Source: Emticicia sp037153985
GTDB lineage: Bacteria; Bacteroidota; Bacteroidia; Cytophagales; Spirosomataceae
DNA length: 64,000 bases
Assembly: GCF_037153985.1 (NCBI RefSeq)
Contig: NZ_JBBAYI010000002.1
Span: forward strand, 558,001-622,000
Direction of reading: 5' to 3'
Shown: positions 48,089 to 55,799 of the stretch, piece after piece
Layout of the letters: every line of letters starts with the position of its first letter
Position numbering within the stretch: the stretch's first letter is position 1
Made by a program: the position numbers and the translations under genes
The notes under the pieces: model-generated
Told to the model about the DNA's origin: nothing
What the model saw: only the letters and a program-made list of their open reading frames with translations
The model's database searches: none

Positions 48089-48781
48089 TTAATTGCTCTC
48101 TTGAATAAGTGGTGGAAAAACCAGACTCTGGCCTGTGCTGAGTTTTCTGAAATTAACCAGACCGTTCGCTTTGGCCACATCAATATAGTATTGATTGTTT
48201 TCGTAAATGTCGAATGCCAGAAGCGGCAGGTTTTCGGCATCTTTGATAATGCGGGCATGCGTAATATCGGGCGATTGTTTCTTTTCTTTTTTCTTTCTTA
48301 ACTCTTCGTTCACAAAGCCTAGAAACTTGGCTGTTATTTTGGCTCTGAGGGGGCGGCCGTCACTTCTGAATAAGGTAAAAGAGATGTCGGCGTCTTTCAG
48401 TACACAATCAAATATCAGATACGACCACGAAATGCGCAGATAATTGTTTTTGTGCTTTTTGCCGTCGTAGTTATAAGCCACTTTCAGAAATTCGTCTACG
48501 CGCTCGTCGACAAACTTTTTGCCGTCGTCTTCAACCCCTGTGCCATCCAGAAAAAACTCCAGCGACAACTCCTGTTGTTTCATGTTCGAAAACTTCGGAG
48601 CAGATGGCGACGAACCCGACGCTTGTTTTTTGTCGTATTCGATTTCGTATTTGAGATTGTATTTATTCGGGTTAAACATAGCCTTGAAACTGAGGCCTTT
48701 ATTTTGTTTAGCAAATTTTTCATCATCAAACACCTCGATGAGTAACTTTTCTAATTTCCCGTTTGTAGCATTGGCAGACAT
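48089..48781 (-). CDS. CIS tube/LysM baseplate adaptor, Afp7-like
   Basis: A 230-aa protein. The N-terminal 150 residues are of the CIS tube type (LSFKAMFNPNKYNLKYEIEY, LSLEFFLDGTG, RISWSYLIFDCVLKDADISF), and the C-terminal part is LysM-like (ENLPLLAFDIYENNQYYIDV, then LSTGQSLVFPP). In Afp and PVC this protein joins the tube to the spike hub. It lies between the small DUF5908-like gene (4-base gap) and the spike gene (2-base gap), so coupling is tight. Confidence 0.92.
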   Translation of the reverse strand: MSANATNGKLEKLLIEVFDDEKFAKQNKGLSFKAMFNPNKYNLKYEIEYDKKQASGSSPSAPKFSNMKQQELSLEFFLDGTGVEDDGKKFVDERVDEFLKVAYNYDGKKHKNNYLRISWSYLIFDCVLKDADISFTLFRSDGRPLRAKITAKFLGFVNEELRKKKEKKQSPDITHARIIKDAENLPLLAFDIYENNQYYIDVAKANGLVNFRKLSTGQSLVFPPLIQESN

Positions 48782-48785
48782 GGCT

Positions 48786-48965
48786 TTATCTTTCTTTTTT
48801 ATCTCTCAGCATTTGCATCATTTGCGTTACCGCTTCGTTTACAATCTCATCTTTTGATGGAAGCCCGCCAGCGGTGTCCTCGCCAGAATCGGCGGTGTTT
48901 TCGCCTCCCTGATTAGGATTCGCAATGGTAGCTTTGATGACTATTTCTCTAATTTCGATCGGCAT
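48786..48965 (-). CDS. 59-aa DUF5908-like small eCIS protein
   Basis: Translating the minus strand from the ATG at 48965 gives 59 codons and a TAA at 48786. The start MPIEIREIVIKATI is characteristic of the DUF5908 small proteins found between tube and LysM genes in injection-system loci (the Afp6 position). A Gly/Glu/Asp/Asn-rich linker follows, and the end is a helix (DEIVNEAVTQMMQMLRDKKE). The stop lies four bases before the LysM gene. Its role is unknown. It is below a common 60-codon annotation cut-off and is easily missed. Confidence 0.85.
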   Translation of the reverse strand: MPIEIREIVIKATIANPNQGGENTADSGEDTAGGLPSKDEIVNEAVTQMMQMLRDKKER

Positions 48966-49041
48966 TTTTCGGAAACTGGTTTTAAGGCCAAGCCCTTCTT
49001 TTTAGTAACTATTTAAGAACCCTGTACGTATGGCTGACGAG

Positions 49042-49509
49042 TCAGACAGTAACCTGATTATAGTACTGATAATTAAGCTCGAGCGTTTCTATGACTATTG
49101 CGTTCTCCTGAGCTTTCAGGTCTGAACTAGCCCATTTAACCGGAAACGCCTTCAAAAACTCCCATTTTACCAGTGGCTTGTGGGCATCGTTTAATAAAAT
49201 AACCGAAACCGTAGCAGGCTTAAAATCAAAGTTATCGATGGCATCTTTTACCCATTGTATTACGTCTGACTCTGGCTTCATGCCGCGTTTAAGTACCAGA
49301 TTAGGGTACTTTGTACCTTTAGGAAAATGGTATAAAAACCGATTTTCTCCGCCTTCGGTAAACTCTTCGGTTGTCATTTCTTTGTTCAGCCCGCTAACTT
49401 CCTGAAAATGAATGTCGCCGCTTAATCCATTGGGTAGATTAAACTCAACCTTGAAGTGGAATCCAACGGGCGGGTAATTACTTTTGGTTTCCTGATTCTG
49501 CTTTGCCAT
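49042..49509 (-). CDS. Inner tube protein, Afp5/Afp1-like
   Basis: A 155-aa member of the T4 gp19-like phage tail tube family: YPPVGFHFKVEFNLP, DIHFQEVSGLNKEMTTEEF, YPNLVLKRGMKPESDVIQWV, and VKWEFLKAFPVKWASSDLKA, IETLELNYQYY. Position just before the DUF5908-like and LysM genes fits the Afp5 slot, which forms the first tube layers contacting the spike. It is a paralogue of the 143-aa tube gene 28 bases upstream. Confidence 0.93.
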   Translation of the reverse strand: MAKQNQETKSNYPPVGFHFKVEFNLPNGLSGDIHFQEVSGLNKEMTTEEFTEGGENRFLYHFPKGTKYPNLVLKRGMKPESDVIQWVKDAIDNFDFKPATVSVILLNDAHKPLVKWEFLKAFPVKWASSDLKAQENAIVIETLELNYQYYNQVTV

Positions 49510-49537
49510 GGCTTTCGTGAGGCTTTCTGAATGCTAA

Positions 49538-49969
49538 CTAACTTGCCACAATATTGAAACCTTCATGTGCCAGTTCGATAGACTCGATGGCTACTTCATT
49601 GCCACTGGCTTTCAGGCTTGGGCCTTCCATCTTGACAGGAAACGCCTGCTTTACATTCCATGTCATTACGGGCATGTGTTCATCGTTCAGAAGTTTTATG
49701 GTCAGGTCACGTCGTTGAACGTTATTCATACTAATGGTATTAACCCACTCAAAAAACTCGTTATCTCCTGAAAAAATACCTCTTTTGAGCGTAATATTAT
49801 TAAACTTCTGCAAGCCGGGCATTTTGGTTACATGAAACTCAGGGCTTGCGCCGTCGCGGTACTCGATTGCCTGTATTTCGTAGGTTAATCCTGAAACCTC
49901 TGTAAATCCGACTTTGCTGCCTCCCCATTCAACTATGAAGTGAAAGACTGGTAATGGATATGATGCCAT
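49538..49969 (-). CDS. Inner tube protein, Afp1-like
   Basis: A 143-aa gp19-like tube subunit: YPLPVFHFIVEWGG, VGFTEVSGLTYEIQAIEY, FNNITLKRGIFSGDNEFFEW, MTWNVKQAFPVKMEGPSLKA, VAIESIELAHEGF. It is the probable major tube subunit, stacking as hexameric rings inside the sheath. Gene order sheath, tube, tube differs slightly from afp1-afp5 but is usual in Bacteroidota loci. Confidence 0.94.
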   Translation of the reverse strand: MASYPLPVFHFIVEWGGSKVGFTEVSGLTYEIQAIEYRDGASPEFHVTKMPGLQKFNNITLKRGIFSGDNEFFEWVNTISMNNVQRRDLTIKLLNDEHMPVMTWNVKQAFPVKMEGPSLKASGNEVAIESIELAHEGFNIVAS

Positions 49970-50058
49970 TATTTTTTATGTTTTTATGTTTTGAAGCGAG
50001 GGCGTTTACTCCTCATTTATATTGCTAGTTTTAAAAATATATCAGAAACCCTACCTGC

Positions 50059-52137
50059 CTATGAGGTTTGTAGCTTGTGCGAAAACTCAAGAATGATAAA
50101 TTCAGCAGGGCGCACAACAGCCATTCCTATCTGTACAATCATTCTTCCTTCGAGTATATCAACCGAGGTCATTGTCTGGTTAAGCCCTACCCTGCAAAAG
50201 AAGGCATCGTCAGGTTTTGCCCCTGCCAAAGCACCTTGTCTCCAGAGCAGCGTCAGGTAGTTATCAATCATTCCTTTTACTTTCATCCATAAGTTGGCAT
50301 CGTTCGACTTAAATACTGCCCACTTGGTTGATTTCATCACAGACTCTTCTACCATGTTAAAGAATCTTCTTACGGGTATATATCGCCACTCGTTGTCGTT
50401 TCCGGCCAATGTTCTGGCTCCCCACACCATAATACCCATACCTGTAAAAGCCCTTATAGCATTGATTGATTTACCCGCATTAACGTCAATATTAAAATCG
50501 GCCTGGTCTTTGTCTGTCATGTTATAAGTAAGCCCTGCAACCTCATTAAGGCTAACATTAGCTGGGGCATTCCAGACGCCAAGTTCGTTGTCTACGCGGG
50601 CATAAACACCAGCCATTGCTGCGCTTGGCGGCAAGTTTGTAAGGGTTTTATTAAGGGAATTAACAATGGTTTTGAATGGGGGCAACTGTTGTAGTAACGA
50701 CGCCTCTTTGGCTGTTTCGATGTCGTTAATTGTAGAGGCTATCTCGTCATATACCGAAGCGATGTTGGAAAAAATTTCGCTCAGTATATTTAGCCCTGCA
50801 CTCATATTAGCTATCCGAAAAGCATCATTGGTAGGTTTATTTGTCGGATAAAAACCGGTATCTACAACCGTCTTCACTGCGGCAGTAACGGCTGTTTCTA
50901 ATACGCCACCGGCGTTCAGGCTTGCTAGCATTGCTTTTATAGGGAACGATGCAACAGTGCCAATTGGCTTATCAATACTGGTAGAGGTTGCTGCCGTGCC
51001 GTCGGCGGCTGTTGTGTTGTCTAACTTCAGTAGTTTTTCTATTTGGGGTTTTAATTGTCCCATTAACGTAGTAATTACACCTCTTAACTGCACGTTGGTG
51101 GTTTCAGCAGTTTTGGTGTAATTATCCAGAATGTTAAGCAATTTATAAAGTTGCTTGAAAAGCCTTTCGTACTCGGTTTGTGAACTTGCAATTGTTCCGG
51201 CGGCAATTCTTCCGCGTAAGGTTGCGGCTACTCTGTCGAATCCATCTCTTATGTCTTTCACGGGGTTGGCAGGGGAGCCTAATACCAGAGAGGCATCGTT
51301 TAGGTAGGCATCAAGGTCTGTTCTTATGTCGTCAGAATCTTTAATAATTTGCGTTAACTCATCAATAATAGCCATAACAGCAGGTTCGGAAGTTAAGGTT
51401 TTAAAATCAATAGCAGCATCAGCCCCAGATTTATACACCTTGCCATTTATGTCTCTGAACTTTACGTCTTTCTTGATATTTGATTTAAGCCACGGACTAT
51501 ATGCCGCGCCATATTTGAGGCTTGCCATTCCGATTTTGTTTCTGAACTCCTCTTTTACGGCATTCATTTTGACTTTATCTTCAAACAATTTCAAGTCGCA
51601 GATAACGACCCTATCCATCATTTCATCACATTGTTGCAAGGCCAGTTTCTGAATGTCATAGAGGTCATCGTTATCCATATTGGCAGCATCAGGAAATACT
51701 AGCATGGTAGGCTCATCGGCCTCGTATAAAACCTCAATTCCTTTTTCAAAGGCACTTTTTACTTTAACAGATTTAAAATCTCCAACCGAAACTATGTAGC
51801 AGTCTCCGCCGCCATTGGCAAAATACAATTGCAGGGAATCGTACAGCAGGAAGTCCTGATCGATTTTTGATTTTATTACCTGAAACTCACTGCCTACATC
51901 TACTCTGTTAATTTTAAGCCTAGGACTACCTCCGAAAAACTGATTGTATTCTTTCATTGAGGAAATCCGCCATGGTTTATTCAAGAGGCTATCCTTATTT
52001 AATTCCTCGGCTTTTTCGGTATAGCCTATAAAGGCAGGAATCGCTGTTGGCACTTGTGCGATGGAAGGCGGAAAAATCGAAACCTCCCTAACATATACTC
52101 CGGGGGTCTTCAGACCAGCAAGATTAGTAAATTTCAT
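50059..52137 (-). CDS. Contractile tail sheath protein with large insertion
   Basis: A 692-aa sheath subunit. The N-terminal domain starts with TPGVYVREVSIFPPSIAQVP and TAIPAFIGYTEKA; the C-terminal domain includes SINAIRAFTGMGIMVWGART, WRYIPVRRFFNMVEESVMKS, and ends in VRPAEFIILEFSHKL, which supplies the interlocking strand. Between about residues 225 and 500 lies a long, mostly helical insertion absent from short sheath proteins, probably exposed on the outer surface. Only one sheath gene is present, whereas Afp uses three. Contraction of this sheath drives the tube and spike into the target. Confidence 0.95.
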   Translation of the reverse strand: MKFTNLAGLKTPGVYVREVSIFPPSIAQVPTAIPAFIGYTEKAEELNKDSLLNKPWRISSMKEYNQFFGGSPRLKINRVDVGSEFQVIKSKIDQDFLLYDSLQLYFANGGGDCYIVSVGDFKSVKVKSAFEKGIEVLYEADEPTMLVFPDAANMDNDDLYDIQKLALQQCDEMMDRVVICDLKLFEDKVKMNAVKEEFRNKIGMASLKYGAAYSPWLKSNIKKDVKFRDINGKVYKSGADAAIDFKTLTSEPAVMAIIDELTQIIKDSDDIRTDLDAYLNDASLVLGSPANPVKDIRDGFDRVAATLRGRIAAGTIASSQTEYERLFKQLYKLLNILDNYTKTAETTNVQLRGVITTLMGQLKPQIEKLLKLDNTTAADGTAATSTSIDKPIGTVASFPIKAMLASLNAGGVLETAVTAAVKTVVDTGFYPTNKPTNDAFRIANMSAGLNILSEIFSNIASVYDEIASTINDIETAKEASLLQQLPPFKTIVNSLNKTLTNLPPSAAMAGVYARVDNELGVWNAPANVSLNEVAGLTYNMTDKDQADFNIDVNAGKSINAIRAFTGMGIMVWGARTLAGNDNEWRYIPVRRFFNMVEESVMKSTKWAVFKSNDANLWMKVKGMIDNYLTLLWRQGALAGAKPDDAFFCRVGLNQTMTSVDILEGRMIVQIGMAVVRPAEFIILEFSHKLQTS

Positions 52138-52156
52138 AGACTGCTATGATTTAATG

Positions 52157-53182
52157 TTAAATTGTTATTTTCATGAGAGCGATTATTCCGCCAACCGTTT
52201 TTTGGAAATTATTCGTTGTCGGGTTTGGCAACGAGTCAATCAGAACCTTTGTGCCACTTACTAATTGTATTCTTTTGGGGTTATTTTTTAATTCAATTGC
52301 GGCGTTAGATTTAATTGTAAGCGGGAAGTCCAGAATTCCTTCAGGAGCAAAGATGACCGGAGCCGCCGCCTTGTCTTTGATTTCAACTGTGTTGGCCGCT
52401 ATTACTGACGCAGCTTTTTTGCCTGCCCATTGGTGTATTTCGTATTTCCAGACCAATGCTTTTGTTTTAAAATTGAGTTCAAAAACTTGCAGATTAAGGT
52501 CGGTTGTCCAGGCGCCATGTTTATAGGTAATGTGCAGGTAAGCAAAAGTCTGGGGTTCAAACTGGCTTGCCTTATAACATTTTAGTTCGTTGGTAGTACC
52601 TATATGGCTGATTTTGTATTCGCCATCAGGTCTTTTGCTTAAATCGATATCAATAAAATCTTTACCTGAGTCTGCCGGATTCTGCTTTTTGAGTACCACT
52701 ATGTTTTCGATGAACCCGCCTGCGGCATCGGTAATTGTTACTAGAGAGTCGGTGTCTTTACGTTCAATTTCAAACTTGAACTTTTCAGGCCGGTTCAGTA
52801 ACGGGCTGGTTAAATCTGCATTTATGGCTATGTTACCAGTAGTATTATAACTGGTGTTTTTGAAAAAATAAATTTTACCACCTTGCCAGTCGCTGGCATT
52901 GGCGTAATCGTAAAAAACAGGGTTTTTGATTTTCAACCGGAATATAAATGTTACTTCGTTTTTTATCTCAATCACAGGGCTGACGGTTGGCGGAGTTTTC
53001 TCACGCCCTTCATAGAATAAAAAGGCTCCTTGAGGGGTATTCCTGAATTCCAGTCTATATTTCCGAAAGAGGTCTGCACATGCGCTGGTGGGTTCAATCA
53101 CTACATCATCAAAAGAATTATTGTCAGCATAAAAATTACTGCTGAGGTTGATTGTAAATAACTTTTTGAATTCGATTTTCAT
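52157..53182 (-). CDS. Unknown 341-aa eCIS protein, possible cap adaptor
   Basis: A beta-rich soluble protein with no recognised domain (FTINLSSNFYADNNSFDDVV at the start; repeated strands such as RPEKFKFEIERKDTDSLVTI and TFAYLHITYKHGAWTTDLNL). The C-terminus has SNAAIELKNNPKRIQLVSGT and ends hydrophobically. It lies between the DUF4255 terminator gene and the sheath gene, 20 and 35 bases from them. In the marine AlgoCIS, extra cap-adaptor proteins link tube terminator and sheath; a similar role here is inference from position only. Confidence 0.8.
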   Translation of the reverse strand: MKIEFKKLFTINLSSNFYADNNSFDDVVIEPTSACADLFRKYRLEFRNTPQGAFLFYEGREKTPPTVSPVIEIKNEVTFIFRLKIKNPVFYDYANASDWQGGKIYFFKNTSYNTTGNIAINADLTSPLLNRPEKFKFEIERKDTDSLVTITDAAGGFIENIVVLKKQNPADSGKDFIDIDLSKRPDGEYKISHIGTTNELKCYKASQFEPQTFAYLHITYKHGAWTTDLNLQVFELNFKTKALVWKYEIHQWAGKKAASVIAANTVEIKDKAAAPVIFAPEGILDFPLTIKSNAAIELKNNPKRIQLVSGTKVLIDSLPNPTTNNFQKTVGGIIALMKITI

Positions 53183-53216
53183 GACCTTGTTTATTAAAAT
53201 CTGCTTGTTTTAGCAA

Positions 53217-53834
53217 CTATTGCAAACGGTCTTCGATAACAAACTTTTCAACCAGCCTTCCGCCATCGGATTCGGCGTTTTCGAGGTATGTCAGTAATCT
53301 TACTTTATATACAATTGATGGCAGGTGTTTGCACCCAAGCGTAGCCCAGAGGTGATTCATCTGCTCGAGGGTAAGGCTTACTGGTTCTACAATCATTTTC
53401 TCTATGGACGCATCCAGATTCGGGTATTTGTCATGGCTAAATGAATGACGAAACTGAAAATACAGAATTACGTTATCGAGCATATCAAGGCTTAAAGCAT
53501 AGGTATCTTCAAGGCTTGTGTTGGCTGCACTTTTGGCGTAAGTCGAAAACAAGACGTATTGATTAAACTTCAAATCGGGGTTCTGAATCCGAATGTTATC
53601 GTTGGGTGTTCTGAAATAAGGAAGTTGTGATTTGCCCACGGTTTCTTCTTCCAGATTTACAAGGGTAATCATGATTACAGCAGGCTTATCGAGTTTATCA
53701 AACAAGAAATCGCCTTTGGCATCTACCAGATTCATCAAGGTAGCTGGGGCCTTTGTAGCATCTGTAATGATACCTTTTGATAGGATATACTCATTGAGCC
53801 TATCTCTCAAAAATGACAGTGCTGCTTTCAACAT
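53217..53834 (-). CDS. DUF4255 tube terminator (Afp16/Pvc16-like), first eCIS gene
   Basis: A 205-aa DUF4255 protein: LSFLRDRLNEYILSKG at the start, VIMITLVNLEEETVGK, NPDLKFNQYVLFSTYAK, YFQFRHSFSHDKYPNLD, then LTLEQMNHLWATLGCKHLPS and VYKVRLLTY. Afp16/Pvc16 homologues cap the distal end of tube and sheath and stop polymerisation. It is the most upstream gene of the minus-strand run, so the operon promoter should lie in the 388-base gap to its right. Confidence 0.93.
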   Translation of the reverse strand: MLKAALSFLRDRLNEYILSKGIITDATKAPATLMNLVDAKGDFLFDKLDKPAVIMITLVNLEEETVGKSQLPYFRTPNDNIRIQNPDLKFNQYVLFSTYAKSAANTSLEDTYALSLDMLDNVILYFQFRHSFSHDKYPNLDASIEKMIVEPVSLTLEQMNHLWATLGCKHLPSIVYKVRLLTYLENAESDGGRLVEKFVIEDRLQ

Positions 53835-54222
53835 ATCTGGTAAAATCTAAGTAACAACTTACTAACCCAAATAGCCAAGATTGAAAAAAATTGTACAGTT
53901 TTTGATTTGGAAAAAACGAAACTGGTGCTTTCTGAAACTAAAGTTCAGACCAGAACTCAACAAAACTCAGACGATTAAATGAAATAGGTTTTATCACAAC
54001 AAACTCAATCTGACGATTGAAAAATTTTAATTAGTTTTCGGCTATTGCTTTGAACAAATGTATAATTAGTTTTTTTATCCAAAAAAGCGCACAGGGCCGT
54101 TTTAGGGGTTTTTGGCTAAAAATCAGTAGTTTCCCGCAGCAAATCACGTAAAAATACTTAGCTCCGATACAGTGATTATACGCTACCTTTGATGCAGTAA
54201 AAACTAAAGCCTCTGTTAAAAT
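53835..54222. other. Divergent intergenic region upstream of the eCIS operon
   Basis: This 388-base gap separates the first eCIS gene (minus) from the PAAR gene (plus) and should contain both promoters. The sequence is AT-rich. The word GACGATT followed by A/G and AA recurs near 53970 and 54011. I found no convincing -33/-7 element. A minus-strand frame of 164 codons that crosses the PAAR gene has no supporting feature. Confidence 0.5.
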
Positions 54223-54501
54223 ATGCCAGCAGCAGCAAGAGTAGGAGATGTAACAAATCATGGCGGCACAGTAGTTGGGCCGGGCACAGCCAATGTCTTG
54301 ATTGGAGGTATGCCTGCCGCCGTCATGACAGACATGCACACTTGTGCATTGCCCCCGACGGGGCATCAGCCAACAGCCAGCCCTTTTATTGCCGGAAGTA
54401 TTACAGTAAAAATTGGAGGGATACCAGCCATACGTGTAGGCGATGCCTGCGGGTGTGGAGCAAGCGCCGTTGTGGGCTGCCCTACGGTTCAGGTTGGGTA
54501 A
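54223..54501 (+). CDS. PAAR spike-tip protein, Afp10-like
   Basis: A 92-aa PAAR-motif protein: MPAAARVGDVTNHGG, then NVLIGGMPAAVMTDMHTC, and ITVKIGGIPAIRVGDACGCG. His13, His39, His48 and Cys76/Cys78 are candidate metal ligands. It should cap the VgrG-like spike with a sharp metal-stabilised cone. No effector domain is fused. In afp this gene lies inside the operon between gp25 and the Afp11 gene; here it is outside and divergent, so its expression may be separately controlled. Confidence 0.92.
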   Translation: MPAAARVGDVTNHGGTVVGPGTANVLIGGMPAAVMTDMHTCALPPTGHQPTASPFIAGSITVKIGGIPAIRVGDACGCGASAVVGCPTVQVG

Positions 54502-54543
54502 AGTTTGGCTCGGCAGGTATGGCATAAAAAGCCATTATAAAAC

Positions 54544-54574
54544 ATAAAAAAGCGGCACAGCAGAATACCGCTTT
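54544..54574 (-). terminator. Probable terminator of the serine protease gene
   Basis: AAAGCGG (54549-54555) and CCGCTTT (54568-54574) form a hairpin that, read on the minus strand, runs into a T run (the A run at 54546-54550). It lies between the convergent PAAR and protease genes. Confidence 0.55.
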
Positions 54575-54618
54575 ACATCTGGTTTTGTTGTTTGTTGTGG
54601 TTTTACTAATGATTTTTG

Positions 54619-55659
54619 CTATGACTCAACCTCGGCGTTCTTTACAATAGGAGAAAAACTCAGGTTAGGCCATTTGCTAAGAATGGCATCTGATGGTGTA
54701 ATTAAGCTGGAAGTACCGCTGGCAATACCCGCAAATACCAGACCCACCATTTCCATGGTACTTGTCAGAAATGTAACAGACCCTGAGTCTCCGGTATCGC
54801 TGAAGAGTTTACCTGTACCACTAACTGCAATTGTGTTTTTTGCAATGATACTCTTGCCGTCAAAGTCATCAATTTTAACATCTTTGGCTATACTTGTTAT
54901 TGTACCTTTGGTAACACCGGTTTTAATACCACTTTTACTCACTTCTTTCCCCAAAAGCCCCGCCGTGATAGCCGCAAACCCCGATACTAACGACGAAACG
55001 TCATATATTTTGCCAATATCTGCATTTCTGAACCAGCCTTTTCTGGCTATGGCGCAATCCAGATAGGCTTCTATACTAGCACCACCTCTTCTGAAACTTA
55101 CGTTTTCATGGTAAAACTCTGTAAGAGTGGCACAGTCATGACAATATTCAAGAGTAGTTTGCCATTTTGACTGCTGGCATACATCGCCCCCCGGCTTTGT
55201 ACCTACACCTGCCAGCACGTGTGCGTTTGTAATCATGAAAGGTCGGTCGTCAGACCCATTGCGCACCATTGCGCCTAGTGTTCCGTTGCCTGCTATATCT
55301 TTACCTCCCTGCCTGATGGTTCCGTTGGCCGAAATACTGATACCACCTATAAGGGGGTCTGTTTTTTCATCGCGCGAAGCCACCAGTACTTGTTTGTCAA
55401 ACTTTATCAGTTCAAACTCTTCTACATCGGTCGGATACCCCGCAATGGTAGCCGGAATAGGGTTCTTTACTTCATTCAACGGAAGTTTTTTGTTTACTCC
55501 AAACGTAAAGCTGAGTTTATCAGTAGGTTTGCCATTTATTATTTTGATAGCTACTGCTAGTGACGTAATCTCTGGCCGTTTAAAATATTCATGCTCTAGT
55601 TTGGGTAGCATGGCCACCATTTTATCGTGGTGTGCTAACTCTTTGCTGCTAAGTGCCAT
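54619..55659 (-). CDS. Trypsin-like serine protease (Nal1-like fold)
   Basis: A 346-aa protein from the ATG at 55659 (MALSSKELAHHDKM); a longer frame to 55737 would start inside a hairpin and is unlikely. The catalytic triad is visible: His in MITNAHVLAG, Asp in IEAYLDCAIAR, and Ser in LFSDTGDSGSVTF, with an oxyanion-type Gly before the Ser. The domain resembles the chymotrypsin-like fold of NAL1-type and related trypsin-like proteins. No signal peptide is seen, so it is either cytoplasmic or exported by a non-Sec route. Position next to the PAAR gene, with the 219-aa gene upstream, makes it a candidate accessory or cargo protein of the injection system, which is inference. Confidence 0.82.
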   Translation of the reverse strand: MALSSKELAHHDKMVAMLPKLEHEYFKRPEITSLAVAIKIINGKPTDKLSFTFGVNKKLPLNEVKNPIPATIAGYPTDVEEFELIKFDKQVLVASRDEKTDPLIGGISISANGTIRQGGKDIAGNGTLGAMVRNGSDDRPFMITNAHVLAGVGTKPGGDVCQQSKWQTTLEYCHDCATLTEFYHENVSFRRGGASIEAYLDCAIARKGWFRNADIGKIYDVSSLVSGFAAITAGLLGKEVSKSGIKTGVTKGTITSIAKDVKIDDFDGKSIIAKNTIAVSGTGKLFSDTGDSGSVTFLTSTMEMVGLVFAGIASGTSSLITPSDAILSKWPNLSFSPIVKNAEVES

Positions 55660-55700
55660 AATAGTATTTATTAAGTTTAGAGAGAGTTTTAAATAGCAAA

Positions 55701-55780
55701 AGGGCTGCCTGATGCGGTTTTGTTTACCTTGTAGCATTAGCCATGCAAGGTCTTATTACCTATCCGCTCAGGCAGTCCCT
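55701..55780 (-). terminator. Long hairpin with inner stem between the 219-aa and protease genes
   Basis: Outer arms AGGGCTGCCTGATGCGG (55701-55717) and CCGCTCAGGCAGTCCCT (55764-55780) pair with a few mismatches; an inner stem pairs ACCTTG (55727-55732) with CAAGGT (55746-55751). On the minus strand it follows the 219-aa stop by about 20 bases and is followed by TTTTGCTATTT. It can act as a terminator or as a leader structure for the protease gene. Confidence 0.6.
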
Positions 55781-55799
55781 TTAATAATAGAGCTTAGTA

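Noticed and set aside
28002..53834. Prophage interpretation of the contractile-tail genes
   Set aside because: No integrase, terminase, portal, capsid or lysis genes; AAA+ ATPase, DUF4157 and DUF4255 genes are eCIS hallmarks.
28002..53834. Canonical type VI secretion system interpretation
   Set aside because: No TssJ, TssL or TssM membrane-complex genes and no ClpV; the ATPase is Afp15-like.
54031..54525. 164-codon minus-strand frame over the PAAR gene
   Set aside because: Antisense shadow of the clearly coding PAAR gene; the translation is Cys/His-rich nonsense without domain.
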